DNA from: Acidobacteriaceae bacterium
GTDB taxonomy: Bacteria > Acidobacteriota > Terriglobia > Terriglobales > Acidobacteriaceae
Length of the DNA stretch: 45,277 nucleotides
Reading direction: 5' to 3'
Assembly (NCBI GenBank): GCA_003170825.1
Contig: PMYL01000041.1
Location: 1-45,277 of the forward strand
The notes beneath the pieces are model-generated. The model had not been told where the DNA came from. It worked only from the letters and a program-made list of their open reading frames with translations, and searched no databases. A program made the position numbers and the translations under genes. Positions 33,835 to 42,173 of this stretch are shown here, piece after piece; position 1 is the stretch's first letter; the number at the start of each line of letters is the position of its first letter.

Positions 33835-35202
33835 ATGTTCACCACCTCCCAGCACGCGCACTTCATCGGCATCGGCGGCATCGGCATGAGCGGGATTGCG
33901 GAGATTCTGCTCAGCCTGGAGATGAAGGTCTCGGGCTCCGATCTGCGCCGCGGTCCGGTGACCGACCGGCTTGCGCAACTGGGGGCGACAATTTATGAAG
34001 GCCATGACGCCGGGAACGTAGCCGGGGCCACGGTCGTGGTCACCAGTTCGGCGGTCGGCGCTGCCAATCCCGAGGTGATAGAGGCCCACGCCCGCAAGAT
34101 TCCCGTCATCCAGCGCGCGGAGATGCTGGCCGAGTTGATGCGCCTCAAATACGGCATCGCCATCGCCGGCATGCATGGCAAAACCACCACCACGTCGATG
34201 GTGGCCTCTGTGCTCACGGCCGGGGGCCTTGATCCCACAGTGGTTGTGGGCGGCCGCGTGGACGCGCTGGGGTCGAACGCCCGGCTGGGGACGACGCAAT
34301 ATCTGGTGGCCGAGGCCGACGAGAGCGACCGCTCCTTCCTTAAGCTCTCGCCCATCCTGGCCGTGGTCACCAATCTGGACCGCGAGCACATGGACTGCTA
34401 TAAGGACATGGCCGACGTGGAGCGGGCCTTTCTGGACTTCATGGACAAGGTGCCGTTTTACGGAGCGGTGACCGCCTGCCTGGACAATCCGCAACTGGCG
34501 GGGATCCTGCCCCGCGCCCGCCGCCGCGTCTTTACCTATGGAGTTGCCGCGGAGGCCGATTTTCGGCTGGAGTTTCTTGAGGCTGGCCAGGGGCGCTTTG
34601 CGCGGTTCCTGGTGAACACGGCGGAGGGACCGCTGGGGCCATTCGAGCTGCATGTGCCCGGACGCCACAACGTGCTCAACGCCACGGCTGCGGTGGCCAT
34701 CGCCCGCCAGCTTGAGGTTCCCGCGGAGAAGATTGCCGAGGGGCTCAACCACTTTCGCGGCGTGGATCGCCGCTTCCAGCAGCGCGGCCAGGCGCGCGGC
34801 GTCACCGTGGTGGACGACTACGGCCACCATCCCACGGAGATTCGCGCCACGCTGGCCGCCGCCCGCGAGTGCGGCCACAGCCGAGTCTACGTCGTCTTCC
34901 AGCCCCACCGGTACTCGCGCACGCTTGATCTTTTGGAGGAGTTCAGTGGCGCGTTCGCCGACGCGGACACGGTGATCGTGCTGCCCATCTATGCCGCCAG
35001 CGAGGAACCCATTCCCGGCGTGACGGCGGAGCGGCTGGCCAGCCGCATTCAGGGGCCAACCGTTCACTTTGCCCCGGAGTTTGACGTCGCGGTCCAGTTG
35101 GTTGCCGCCGAAGTCCGCGAAGGCGACCTGATCCTCACCCTCGGCGCGGGCAGCGTGAGCCAACTGGCCCCGCAGATATTGGCGGCGCTGGAAGGTAGGT
35201 AG
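33835..35202 (+). CDS. murC: UDP-MurNAc:L-Ala ligase
   Basis: First Mur ligase, adding L-alanine to UDP-MurNAc. The ATG at 33835 gives 455 residues beginning MFTTSQHAHFIGIGGIGMSG, the typical MurC N terminus. The ATP loop GMHGKTTTTS is near 112-121, with EADESDRSFLKL and the DDYGHHPTEI segment characteristic of MurC. The open frame continues upstream to 33724 without MurC-like residues. The SD (GTGGAG) is weakly placed. It is separated from murG by about 1.2 kb with an opposing gene, so it needs its own promoter. Confidence 0.94.
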   Translation: MFTTSQHAHFIGIGGIGMSGIAEILLSLEMKVSGSDLRRGPVTDRLAQLGATIYEGHDAGNVAGATVVVTSSAVGAANPEVIEAHARKIPVIQRAEMLAELMRLKYGIAIAGMHGKTTTTSMVASVLTAGGLDPTVVVGGRVDALGSNARLGTTQYLVAEADESDRSFLKLSPILAVVTNLDREHMDCYKDMADVERAFLDFMDKVPFYGAVTACLDNPQLAGILPRARRRVFTYGVAAEADFRLEFLEAGQGRFARFLVNTAEGPLGPFELHVPGRHNVLNATAAVAIARQLEVPAEKIAEGLNHFRGVDRRFQQRGQARGVTVVDDYGHHPTEIRATLAAARECGHSRVYVVFQPHRYSRTLDLLEEFSGAFADADTVIVLPIYAASEEPIPGVTAERLASRIQGPTVHFAPEFDVAVQLVAAEVREGDLILTLGAGSVSQLAPQILAALEGR

Positions 35203-35349
35203 CGGGCTTTCGCCTTGACACTTGATTCGAGCTTTATCCGTGTGCCCGAAGGATGGAGAACGCCGGTTGACGGCCTGGGCCAACGGGACTAGAGTTTGGT
35301 GCTGAGATTCGGTTGGCTATCTGTAGGGCTTGAAAGAGGGAGCAGGAAA

Positions 35350-36843
35350 ATGGTGAGCAGTACACGGAGAGGATTTTTGAAGGCGGCGTCGGTCACGGCG
35401 ACCGTATTGGCAGTATCGCGTCGGATTCCGGCCTGGGCCGCCGGCGCGGAGGCGTCTGGGCCGGTGAAGGTCTGGAGCACCTTCCGGGACCGGCGGCACG
35501 CGGCGGCAGAGCCGCTGGCTTGGAAGCCCGTGACGGAGGTGGCCTCCGATGCGATCACGCTCAATCCGGGAGCGACCCGGCAGGAGATGCTGGGCTTTGG
35601 CGCGGCGCTGACGGATGCGTCTTGCTATCTGCTGAGCCAGCTTCACGACGATGAGCGGGCGGCCTTGATGCACGAGTTTTTCGACCCCGGCGAGATGGCG
35701 ATGAATGTCTGCCGGACGTGCATCGGGTCGAGCGACTATTCGCGGTCGGTCTACAGCTTCGACGACAGCGAGCAGGACGATCCGGAGCTCAAGAAGTTCT
35801 CCATCGACCACGACAAAGCCTACATTCTTCCCATGCTCCGGGATGCGCGCAAGCTGAATCCGGAGTTATTCCTTTTCTCCTCGCCGTGGAGTCCGCCGGG
35901 ATGGATGAAATTCAACCGTTCCATGCTGGGCGGGACGATCCGCAAGAGCGCCCTGGAGCCGTATTCGCGCTATACGCTGAAGTTCCTGGACGCGTACAAG
36001 GCCGAAGGCGTCGCGATCAACGCAATCACGATCCAGAACGAGGTCGATACCACCGTGGATGGCCGCTATCCCGCCTGCCAGTGGGCGCAGGAGGATGAGA
36101 TTTTGTATGTGAGAAAGTTTTTGGGTCCGCTGTTGCGCAAGGCGAACTGCCCCACCAAAATCTGGATTCTGGACCACAACTTCGACCTGTGGGGCCGCGC
36201 AATCGCGGAGTTGAGCTATCCGGCGCTCTATGAGTACGCTGACGGTGTCGCCTGGCACGGCTATGCGGGCGAGGTCACGGGAATGACGCAGGCGCATAAT
36301 GCGTTTCCACAAAAGAGCGCGTACTTTACCGAGGGTGGACCGCGGCGGGATCCGGAGTTGGGCGGCGCTTCGGGCTACAACCCACTGACGGGCTGGGCCT
36401 ATTGGGCGGAGTGGGCCAATAGTGTTTTCAGAAACTGGGCGCGGTCGATCACCATGTGGAATCTGGCGCTGGACGAGAAAGGAACTCCGTATATCGGTCA
36501 CCGGGACCCGGAGGACATCAACTATGGTCCATCGACCGGCGTTGTTGTGGTGGAGAATGGCACGCACAAAGTAACGCGCACCGCGCGGTTCTGGGGGCTG
36601 GCGCATTACTCAAAACACGTGCGCCGGGGCGCCAAGGTCTTTGAGACCGATGGAGTGGCCGACAACGCGGCGCAAACCTCGAAGAGCGCTGTCTCACACG
36701 TGGGATTCCGCAATCCGGATGGGAGCTTTGTGGTGGTGCTCACCAATCGCGGTCCGGAGAAGCGGATTCAGTTGGTGCTGGGATCGCAGGCTCTGGATGT
36801 CGAACTGCCAGCCGATTCCGTGCACACGTTGCAGTGGTCGTAA
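35350..36843 (+). CDS. Tat-exported GH30 glycosidase (glucosylceramidase-like)
   Basis: 497 residues from ATG 35350. A twin-arginine signal (STRRGFLKAASVTATVLAVS, RR at 6-7) directs export of the folded protein. The GH30 (beta/alpha)8 barrel shows GFGAALTDASCY, SPWSPPGWMK, acid/base Glu231 in TIQNEVD and nucleophile Glu328 in YFTEGG, followed by a C-terminal beta domain. The family includes beta-glucosylceramidases and beta-1,6-glucanases or xylanases; the substrate cannot be fixed. It lies 147 bp after murC, in the gap where murB or ddl may occur in other dcw clusters. Confidence 0.9.
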   Translation: MVSSTRRGFLKAASVTATVLAVSRRIPAWAAGAEASGPVKVWSTFRDRRHAAAEPLAWKPVTEVASDAITLNPGATRQEMLGFGAALTDASCYLLSQLHDDERAALMHEFFDPGEMAMNVCRTCIGSSDYSRSVYSFDDSEQDDPELKKFSIDHDKAYILPMLRDARKLNPELFLFSSPWSPPGWMKFNRSMLGGTIRKSALEPYSRYTLKFLDAYKAEGVAINAITIQNEVDTTVDGRYPACQWAQEDEILYVRKFLGPLLRKANCPTKIWILDHNFDLWGRAIAELSYPALYEYADGVAWHGYAGEVTGMTQAHNAFPQKSAYFTEGGPRRDPELGGASGYNPLTGWAYWAEWANSVFRNWARSITMWNLALDEKGTPYIGHRDPEDINYGPSTGVVVVENGTHKVTRTARFWGLAHYSKHVRRGAKVFETDGVADNAAQTSKSAVSHVGFRNPDGSFVVVLTNRGPEKRIQLVLGSQALDVELPADSVHTLQWS

Positions 36844-36849
36844 TCGCTG

Positions 36850-36884
36850 CCGGGTGCCCCCAGGTTTCGATTCTGAGACCTGGG
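36850..36884 (+). repeat. Palindromic dispersed repeat, copy 3; possible terminator
   Basis: The best preserved copy of the unit seen at 19051 and 19976. It includes a hairpin with 10-bp arms (36859-36868 and 36875-36884, one G-T wobble) and loop GATTCT. It lies between the convergent GH30 and higA stops, so it may end transcription from both. Confidence 0.75.
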
Positions 36885-36907
36885 AATCCATCTTCTGCAC
36901 GCGGCAA

Positions 36908-37234
36908 TCAAGCCCCGGCGTAAGCCTCGACATCGCGCTCGATCGTCTTGTTCAATTCGAGCTTGGCTTTGGACAGGTCATGCATCTGCTGAAGGTTCAG
37001 CCAGAACTCCGGGCTGTTGCCGAAGAAGCGGGCCAGGCGCAGCGCGGTATCCGGCGTGATCGCTCGCTTGCCGTGAATGATTTCGCCGATGCGCGTTGCG
37101 GGCACCCGGATCTTCAGCGCCAAAGCATTCTGTGTAATGCCGAAAGGGATCAGGAACTCCTCCCGCAGCATCTCGCCAGGATGTGTGCTGACCCTCTGAA
37201 GATTCCATCCGGAAGCTGGTCTATTGATAGTCAT
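36908..37234 (-). CDS. higA: HigA-family antitoxin
   Basis: 108 residues from ATG 37234 (GGAG upstream). An XRE-type HTH antitoxin with the HigA hallmarks HPGEMLREEFLIPFGITQNALA, the VPATRIGEIIHGKRAITPDTALRLARFF helix-turn-helix and NSPEFWLNLQQMHDL. It should neutralise the toxin encoded 25 bp upstream and repress the shared promoter. The toxin-first order is typical of higBA. Confidence 0.9.
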   Translation of the reverse strand: MTINRPASGWNLQRVSTHPGEMLREEFLIPFGITQNALALKIRVPATRIGEIIHGKRAITPDTALRLARFFGNSPEFWLNLQQMHDLSKAKLELNKTIERDVEAYAGA

Positions 37235-37259
37235 GTTGGCCACTCCATTGGCGGTACTT

Positions 37260-37538
37260 CTAGTGGTAATCCGTGATCTCGACTTCGTACGCCCCGTCAA
37301 CTTTCCAAACGAAGCATATGCGGTATTGATCGTTGATTCTGATGCTGTGCTGGCCGATACGGTCCCCCTTCAGCGGTTCCAGCCGATTGCCCGGAGGGAC
37401 GCGCAGGTTGCTCAGGTTGATGGCTGCTTCAATCTGGTCCAGCTTGCGGAGAGCAACCGCTCTTATGGTGGCCCAGCGCCGGCTGGAACCCGCCTCAAAG
37501 AGTTCCTTCGTATCGGCGTCCTTGAAGCTCTGGATCAT
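37260..37538 (-). CDS. higB: HigB/RelE-family mRNA interferase toxin
   Basis: 92 residues from ATG 37538 (a TTG two codons earlier is rejected). Typical HigB pieces: MIQSFKDADTKELFEAG, RKLDQIEAA, NLRVPPGNRLEPLKGDR, and the C-terminal core SIRINDQYRICFVWKVDGA ending EITDYH, which contains the catalytic Arg/His residues expected for ribosome-dependent mRNA cleavage. It appears intact. It sits with higA inside the dcw region, opposite in direction. Confidence 0.9.
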   Translation of the reverse strand: MIQSFKDADTKELFEAGSSRRWATIRAVALRKLDQIEAAINLSNLRVPPGNRLEPLKGDRIGQHSIRINDQYRICFVWKVDGAYEVEITDYH

Positions 37539-37546
37539 CTGCAATC

Positions 37547-37575
37547 AGTATATGACGCATGGCGTGATATGTAAA
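37547..37575 (-). promoter_or_regulatory. higBA promoter with palindromic operator
   Basis: Minus strand: TTTACA (37570-37575), 17-bp spacer, TATACT (37547-37552). The spacer carries an imperfect palindrome, ATGACGC-ATG-GCGTGAT (about 37552-37568), the likely HigA binding site. The ATG lies 8 nt after the -10. Confidence 0.7.
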
Positions 37576-37753
37576 GCGTTAAGTTGGGAAATTTCCCGTA
37601 TCCTGCCGCTCGACTGATCCCTGTTCCCTCCGGGGACTGTCTCAAAACGCTACACCCGTAACGGTACGGATTCCCCCCGCACCGTTGCGGGGAAAAAGCC
37701 GCCAGGCCGTGGGCTATAGTGAAATCTGGCGATTCTCACGACCTAGCTCAGGC

Positions 37754-39109
37754 GTGACGAGACAGAGCAGCAACACAAACCGTCCCTTTGTATGGGAAGA
37801 TGAAGCGCCCGCGGAGCCTCGCTTCCGGCGCGTGCAGCAGGGTGTGCTCCCGAATGGGAGCGTCCGCCGCGGCGGACCCGGCATGCCGCTGGAGATGGTG
37901 GACCCGGACGACGACTATGCCCCGCGCTCCGGTGGTGGGCGCTCCGGCGGGCCAGGCAAAAACTGGCCGAGTGGTCCCTGGCGGCGTCCGGCGAGCGCGT
38001 GGGGCCGCGTGTTTCTGGGGCTGGGCGCTCTGATCGTCCTTGGCGGGCTGGCCATGGGCGTCTTTTTTCTCAAAACTTATATTGTGGGCGACGAGCGCTT
38101 CCGCATTGCCGGGGCCGGCAACATCCAGGCCACCGGGCTGACCGAGGTGAGCCGTGCGGAGATGCTCCCGGTCTTCGGCGAAGACATCGGCCGCAACATC
38201 TTCTTTGTTCCGTTGAGTGAGCGGCGCAAGCAACTGGAGGAGATGCCCTGGGTGGAGCGGGCCACGGTGATGCGGCTGCTGCCGGACCAGATTCGCGTCT
38301 CGGTGGTGGAGCGGCTGCCGGTGGCCTTTGCACGGCAGGGACAGCAATTCGGGTTGGTGGACGCCAACGGCGTTCTGCTCGCCATGCCGGCAGCGCTGAT
38401 GGCCCAGCGCCATTACTCGTTTCCGACGCTCACCGGCATCGATGCCCACGACCTATTGCCCGCCCGCAAGGCGCGCATGGCGGTGTATGAGCGCCTGCTG
38501 GCCGAGCTGGACGCCAACAACCAGCACCTTTCCGAGCAGATCTCGGAGGTCGATCTGACCGATCCCGAGGACGCCCGCGTGACCATGCAGGACGATACCA
38601 CCCTGCTTCACTTCGGCGAAGACCACTTTATGGAGCGCTACCAGCGTTACAAGGCGCACATCGCCGAGTGGCGGCAGCAGTATCCCAAGCTGGCGGCGGT
38701 GGATTTGCGCTACGACCAGCAGGTGGTGCTGGAGATGACTCCCGGCACGAGCGCCGTCGCGGCTGTGGTGGGCGATCCCGCCGCGCCGGCAACGGATGAG
38801 GGCAAGCCAGCGGATGCGCAGCCGGCGGAGAACGCCCAGGCCAAACCGAAACCGGGTCCGTCAGCCGACGCGGCGCAGGCCAAACCGGCAGTACCTGCCA
38901 AGAGCGCGAAGTCGAAGGCAGAACCGGCCGGAAGCAGTTCTTCCAAGCCGCTGAGCGCCGCAGCGCGGGCCCTCACAGCCAAAGACAAGGCTGCCAAGGC
39001 GGCAAGGGACAAAAAGAAGCGCGCGGAGGCCAAACGCGCCGCGCTCAACGCGAGCAAGCACAAGCCTGCCCCAACCCACCCGGCCGCGGTTGCGGCCGAG
39101 GGCCAGTGA
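37754..39109 (+). CDS. ftsQ: Cell division protein FtsQ
   Basis: Bitopic divisome protein. From GTG 37754 it has 451 residues: a Pro/Gly/Arg-rich cytoplasmic part, one membrane span (RVFLGLGALIVLGGLAMGVFFL, about 85-107), a POTRA domain (FRIAGAGNIQATGLTE…LPDQIRVSVVERLPVAF) and the FtsQ beta domain. An unusual low-complexity Ala/Lys/Pro tail of about 110 residues follows (from about 339). The start is uncertain: the frame is open to a TTG at 37685 and no good SD is visible. The stop overlaps the ftsA GTG by GTGA. Confidence 0.88.
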   Translation: MTRQSSNTNRPFVWEDEAPAEPRFRRVQQGVLPNGSVRRGGPGMPLEMVDPDDDYAPRSGGGRSGGPGKNWPSGPWRRPASAWGRVFLGLGALIVLGGLAMGVFFLKTYIVGDERFRIAGAGNIQATGLTEVSRAEMLPVFGEDIGRNIFFVPLSERRKQLEEMPWVERATVMRLLPDQIRVSVVERLPVAFARQGQQFGLVDANGVLLAMPAALMAQRHYSFPTLTGIDAHDLLPARKARMAVYERLLAELDANNQHLSEQISEVDLTDPEDARVTMQDDTTLLHFGEDHFMERYQRYKAHIAEWRQQYPKLAAVDLRYDQQVVLEMTPGTSAVAAVVGDPAAPATDEGKPADAQPAENAQAKPKPGPSADAAQAKPAVPAKSAKSKAEPAGSSSSKPLSAAARALTAKDKAAKAARDKKKRAEAKRAALNASKHKPAPTHPAAVAAEGQ

Positions 39110-40332
39110 GCGCCATGAGCCAGAAGAAGGACAACCTGATCGTGGTGCTGGACATTGGCAGCGCGTACACCCGCGTGCTGGCGGCCGATCTGAACGAAGG
39201 CGCGCTGCGCTTTCGCGGCTACGGGATGGTCGAGTCGGCGGGGATGCGCAAGGGGCTTATCTCCGAGCTGGGCCCCGCGGTCAAGGCGGTAAAAGCCGCC
39301 AACGAGAAGGCCGAGCGGGCGGCACGCGTTAACATCGACCACTGCGTGGTGGGCGTGGGCGGGCCGCACATTCGCGGGCTCAACACCAACGGCGGCATCG
39401 GACTGGGCAATCGCATGCGCGAGATCGACAAGGAGGACGTGCGCAACGCCGTGGAGCGGGCGCGGGCCGTCGAGCGGCCTCCGGACCGCGAGATTCTGCA
39501 CCTGTTGCCCCGCCAGTTCATCCTCGACGAGCAGCCGGGCATCTTCGATCCCGTGGGCCTGGTGGGCGTGCGGCTGGAGGTGGACCTGCACATCGCTACC
39601 TGCTCCGGCAGCGCGCTGCAAAGCACGGTCACCTGCGCCAACCGGGCCGGACTTGAAGTCTCTGAGGCGGTGCTGGAGTCGATCGCCGCCGCCGAGGCCA
39701 CGCTCTCTGCCGATGAGCGCGAACTGGGCGTCTGCCTGTTGAACATCGGCGCCCACTCCAGCGACCTGGCGGTCTTTTTCGAGGGCGCCGTGGCCTACAC
39801 GGCGTCGGTCCCCATCGGCGGGCAGCACTTTACCAACGACCTGGCGGTGGGCCTGCAGATGCCGGTGGCCCAGGCCGAGGAACTGAAGCGCCAGTACGGT
39901 AACGCCGTGGTGACGGCCGTGCCCCAGCAGGCGGTGATCGAGATCGCCAACCCCCAGCCGGGCGCCGCGGCGACCCTGTCGTTGCGCACGGTTGCGGAGA
40001 TCCTGGAGCCTCGGGCTCGCGAACTACTCTATTTTGTGAAGGAAAGCCTGCGCCAGGGCGGGGTGGTGGAGGCGCTGGGCGCCGGTTGCGTGCTCACCGG
40101 CGGCGGGGCCATGCTGCCCGGCATGCTGGACATAACAGAGAGCCAGTTGCGGGTACCGGCGCGGACCGGAATGCCGGTGCGCCTGTCGCACATGCCCGGC
40201 GAACTGGTCCATCCCGGATTTGCCACCGCCATCGGCATGCTCTTGTATGTCCACCGCACCAGGGTGACCCGGGCTGCCGAAAACAACAGTTTGCGCACCA
40301 GGCTGCACGCCATTTTTGCAGCCAGTTTTTAG
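39106..40332 (+). CDS. ftsA: Cell division protein FtsA
   Basis: Actin-like ATPase that tethers FtsZ to the membrane. 408 residues from GTG 39106, overlapping the ftsQ stop; GAGGG is well spaced to it. ATG 39115 is an alternative. Motifs: VVLDIGSAYTRVLA (phosphate 1), SHS2 insertion with VGVGGPHIRGLN, LLNIGAHSSDLAVF (phosphate 2) and CVLTGGGAMLPGM (adenosine). The C terminus ends in a short amphipathic-looking helix (RTRLHAIFAASF), the expected membrane-targeting sequence. Confidence 0.94.
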   Translation: MSAMSQKKDNLIVVLDIGSAYTRVLAADLNEGALRFRGYGMVESAGMRKGLISELGPAVKAVKAANEKAERAARVNIDHCVVGVGGPHIRGLNTNGGIGLGNRMREIDKEDVRNAVERARAVERPPDREILHLLPRQFILDEQPGIFDPVGLVGVRLEVDLHIATCSGSALQSTVTCANRAGLEVSEAVLESIAAAEATLSADERELGVCLLNIGAHSSDLAVFFEGAVAYTASVPIGGQHFTNDLAVGLQMPVAQAEELKRQYGNAVVTAVPQQAVIEIANPQPGAAATLSLRTVAEILEPRARELLYFVKESLRQGGVVEALGAGCVLTGGGAMLPGMLDITESQLRVPARTGMPVRLSHMPGELVHPGFATAIGMLLYVHRTRVTRAAENNSLRTRLHAIFAASF

Positions 40333-40390
40333 CTTTTAATCGGGAACCAGGTCAGGGAATCAAACTGTGAATCGGGAGGCGGGAGCCGCT

Positions 40391-41863
40391 ATGGAAGAGC
40401 AGAACAACGAAGCCGGAGAGATGCGCATTCAATATCACGAAGAGCCCTTGCACGGAGCCCGCATCAAGGTGATCGGCGTGGGCGGCGGCGGCGGCAACGC
40501 CGTGAACCGCATGATCCAGGCCCGCATGGAGGGCGTGGAGTTTATCGCCGCCAATACCGACGTGCAGGCGCTCAAGCTTTCGCAGGCCCCGGTAAAACTC
40601 CAGCTTGGGGTCCGGCTTACACTGGGCCTGGGCGCAGGCGCCAACCCCGACATCGGCCGCCGCGCCGCGCTGGAAGACTCGGAGAAGATCATCGAGGCCC
40701 TCGAAGGGGCGGACATGGTCTTTGTCACCGCCGGCCTGGGCGGCGGCACGGGCACCGGCGCCGCGCCGGTGATTGCTTCGCTGGCCAGCGAGATGGGCAT
40801 TCTGACCGTGGCGGTGGTCACGTGTCCCTTCGGCTTTGAGGGCAAGCGCCGGCTGCAGCAGGCCGAGCGCGGGCTGAAGGAGCTGCTGGAGAGCGTGGAC
40901 ACCATGATCGTGATCCCCAACGAGAAGCTGCTGGCGGTGGCCAAGGACGCCGGCTTCTTTGAGAGTTTCCGCATCGCCGACGACGTGCTCCGCCAGGGCG
41001 TGCAGGGCATCTCCGACATCATCGCCATCCCCGGCATCATCAACCGCGACTTTGCCGACGTGAAGACCACCATGGCCGGCATGGGCCACGCGGTGATGGG
41101 CACGGCCGTGCGGTCGGGCGAGAATCGCGCCGTTGAAGCGGCCCAGGCCGCCATGGCTTCGCCGCTGCTCGAGGCCGGCGCCATCGACGGCGCGCGCGGC
41201 ATCCTCATCAACATCACCGGCTCCGCTTCGCTCAAGCTCTCTGAGGTCAACGCGGCGTCGTCGCTGATCCAGTCCGCCGCGCATGAGGACGCCAACATCA
41301 TCTTCGGCGCGGTGCAGGACGAGAAGATGGGCGACGAGGTCAAAATCACCGTCATCGCCACCGGTTTCCGCGACCAGATGCCGGAACGGCGCGCGCGCAT
41401 GTTGAGCGTGGAAGAAGCGCCGGTGGTCTCCGTGCCCATGACCTCTGTGCCTTTGGTCGCGCCCGGCAATTGGATGCAGGATCCCGCTACTGCCCCCGCC
41501 GCCGCCGCGCCCGATCCGGCGCCCGCCCGCTTCCTGAGCCAGGACGAAGAACCGGAAGAAGAGACGGCCGGCGTTGAGGCCCAGCCCGTGCAGGCTGCCT
41601 TGGAGGCTGACCCAACGTACGTCCATGCGGAACTGGAGCTAGTGGCTGCGCCTGCCCGTCCGCGTTTCGCCAAGATGCCTGAAGAGCCGGCTTACACCCT
41701 GCTCCCCAGGGACTACGCTTCCGGCTTCGACAACGGCATGCGCGGTCCGGTTGCGATGGGCGAGCCCCAGGCCCAGCCGGCCGCCGCGCTTTTCTCCGAG
41801 GCTGACGAAGAGGCGCAGCGGGACCTGGACACGCCGGCGTTTTTGCGCCGGTTGAAGTTCTAG
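40391..41863 (+). CDS. ftsZ: Cell division GTPase FtsZ
   Basis: Tubulin homologue forming the Z ring. 490 residues from ATG 40391, chosen because GGGAG lies 5 nt upstream; an in-frame GTG at 40367 has poorer SD spacing. GTPase motifs: [17 protein letters not shown], the tubulin signature [10 protein letters not shown] near 117, and the T7 loop NRDFADVKT. The C-terminal linker is Ala/Pro/Glu-rich and about 130 residues, longer than in E. coli, ending in the conserved peptide [11 protein letters not shown] that binds Fts[12 protein letters not shown] replaces the more common [11 protein letters not shown] or [11 protein letters not shown]. Confidence 0.96.
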   Translation: MEEQNNEAGEMRIQYHEEPLHGARIKVIGVGGGGGNAVNRMIQARMEGVEFIAANTDVQALKLSQAPVKLQLGVRLTLGLGAGANPDIGRRAALEDSEKIIEALEGADMVFVTAGLGGGTGTGAAPVIASLASEMGILTVAVVTCPFGFEGKRRLQQAERGLKELLESVDTMIVIPNEKLLAVAKDAGFFESFRIADDVLRQGVQGISDIIAIPGIINRDFADVKTTMAGMGHAVMGTAVRSGENRAVEAAQAAMASPLLEAGAIDGARGILINITGSASLKLSEVNAASSLIQSAAHEDANIIFGAVQDEKMGDEVKITVIATGFRDQMPERRARMLSVEEAPVVSVPMTSVPLVAPGNWMQDPATAPAAAAPDPAPARFLSQDEEPEEETAGVEAQPVQAALEADPTYVHAELELVAAPARPRFAKMPEEPAYTLLPRDYASGFDNGMRGPVAMGEPQAQPAAALFSEADEEAQRDLDTPAFLRRLKF

Positions 41864-42173
41864 GTTTCCTGCCGCTTTGGTGGCATTTGCATTCGGGCGC
41901 CAAGGCTGTATAGTGCAATATAGCTCTAAAAAACAGTAACCAGGTTGTAACGGCTACGCGGATTTGTTGTCTTTTTGGGTATTGTGAACGTAGTCAACGG
42001 CCGGATCGGACTGTGATAAGGATCACATACGGTGGCCAGTGCGTCGGGAATAAAGTGAGCCCTATCCGCGGCGGAGACTGAAAGCATCCCGCGGAACGGC
42101 CGATAGGCAAGAAGTGCGCCGCCCAAGGGCAGTCGTACGGCACGAAGTCCATGGTTGAGAGGATGTTGGCTGG
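41864..42173. other. 310-bp intergenic region with CRP-like site
   Basis: No coding frame is convincing and no riboswitch was recognised. The notable element is a perfect TGTGA-N6-TCACA palindrome at 42012-42027, about 150 bp before the transpeptidase gene. A GC-rich, structured leader follows to 42173. Confidence 0.5.
42012..42027. promoter_or_regulatory. CRP/FNR-family-like binding site
   Basis: TGTGATAAGGATCACA is a perfect dyad matching the E. coli CRP consensus TGTGA-N6-TCACA. It suggests control of the downstream transpeptidase gene by a CRP/FNR-family protein. Whether such a regulator with this specificity exists in the organism is unknown. Confidence 0.55.

Noticed and set aside
33748..35283. 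511-codon minus-strand ORF
   Set aside because: Antisense to murC; composition typical of reverse-strand high-GC frames.
42028..42173. Structured GC-rich leader considered as a riboswitch
   Set aside because: No conserved core of c-di-GMP, c-di-AMP, cobalamin or guanidine riboswitches could be matched by eye.
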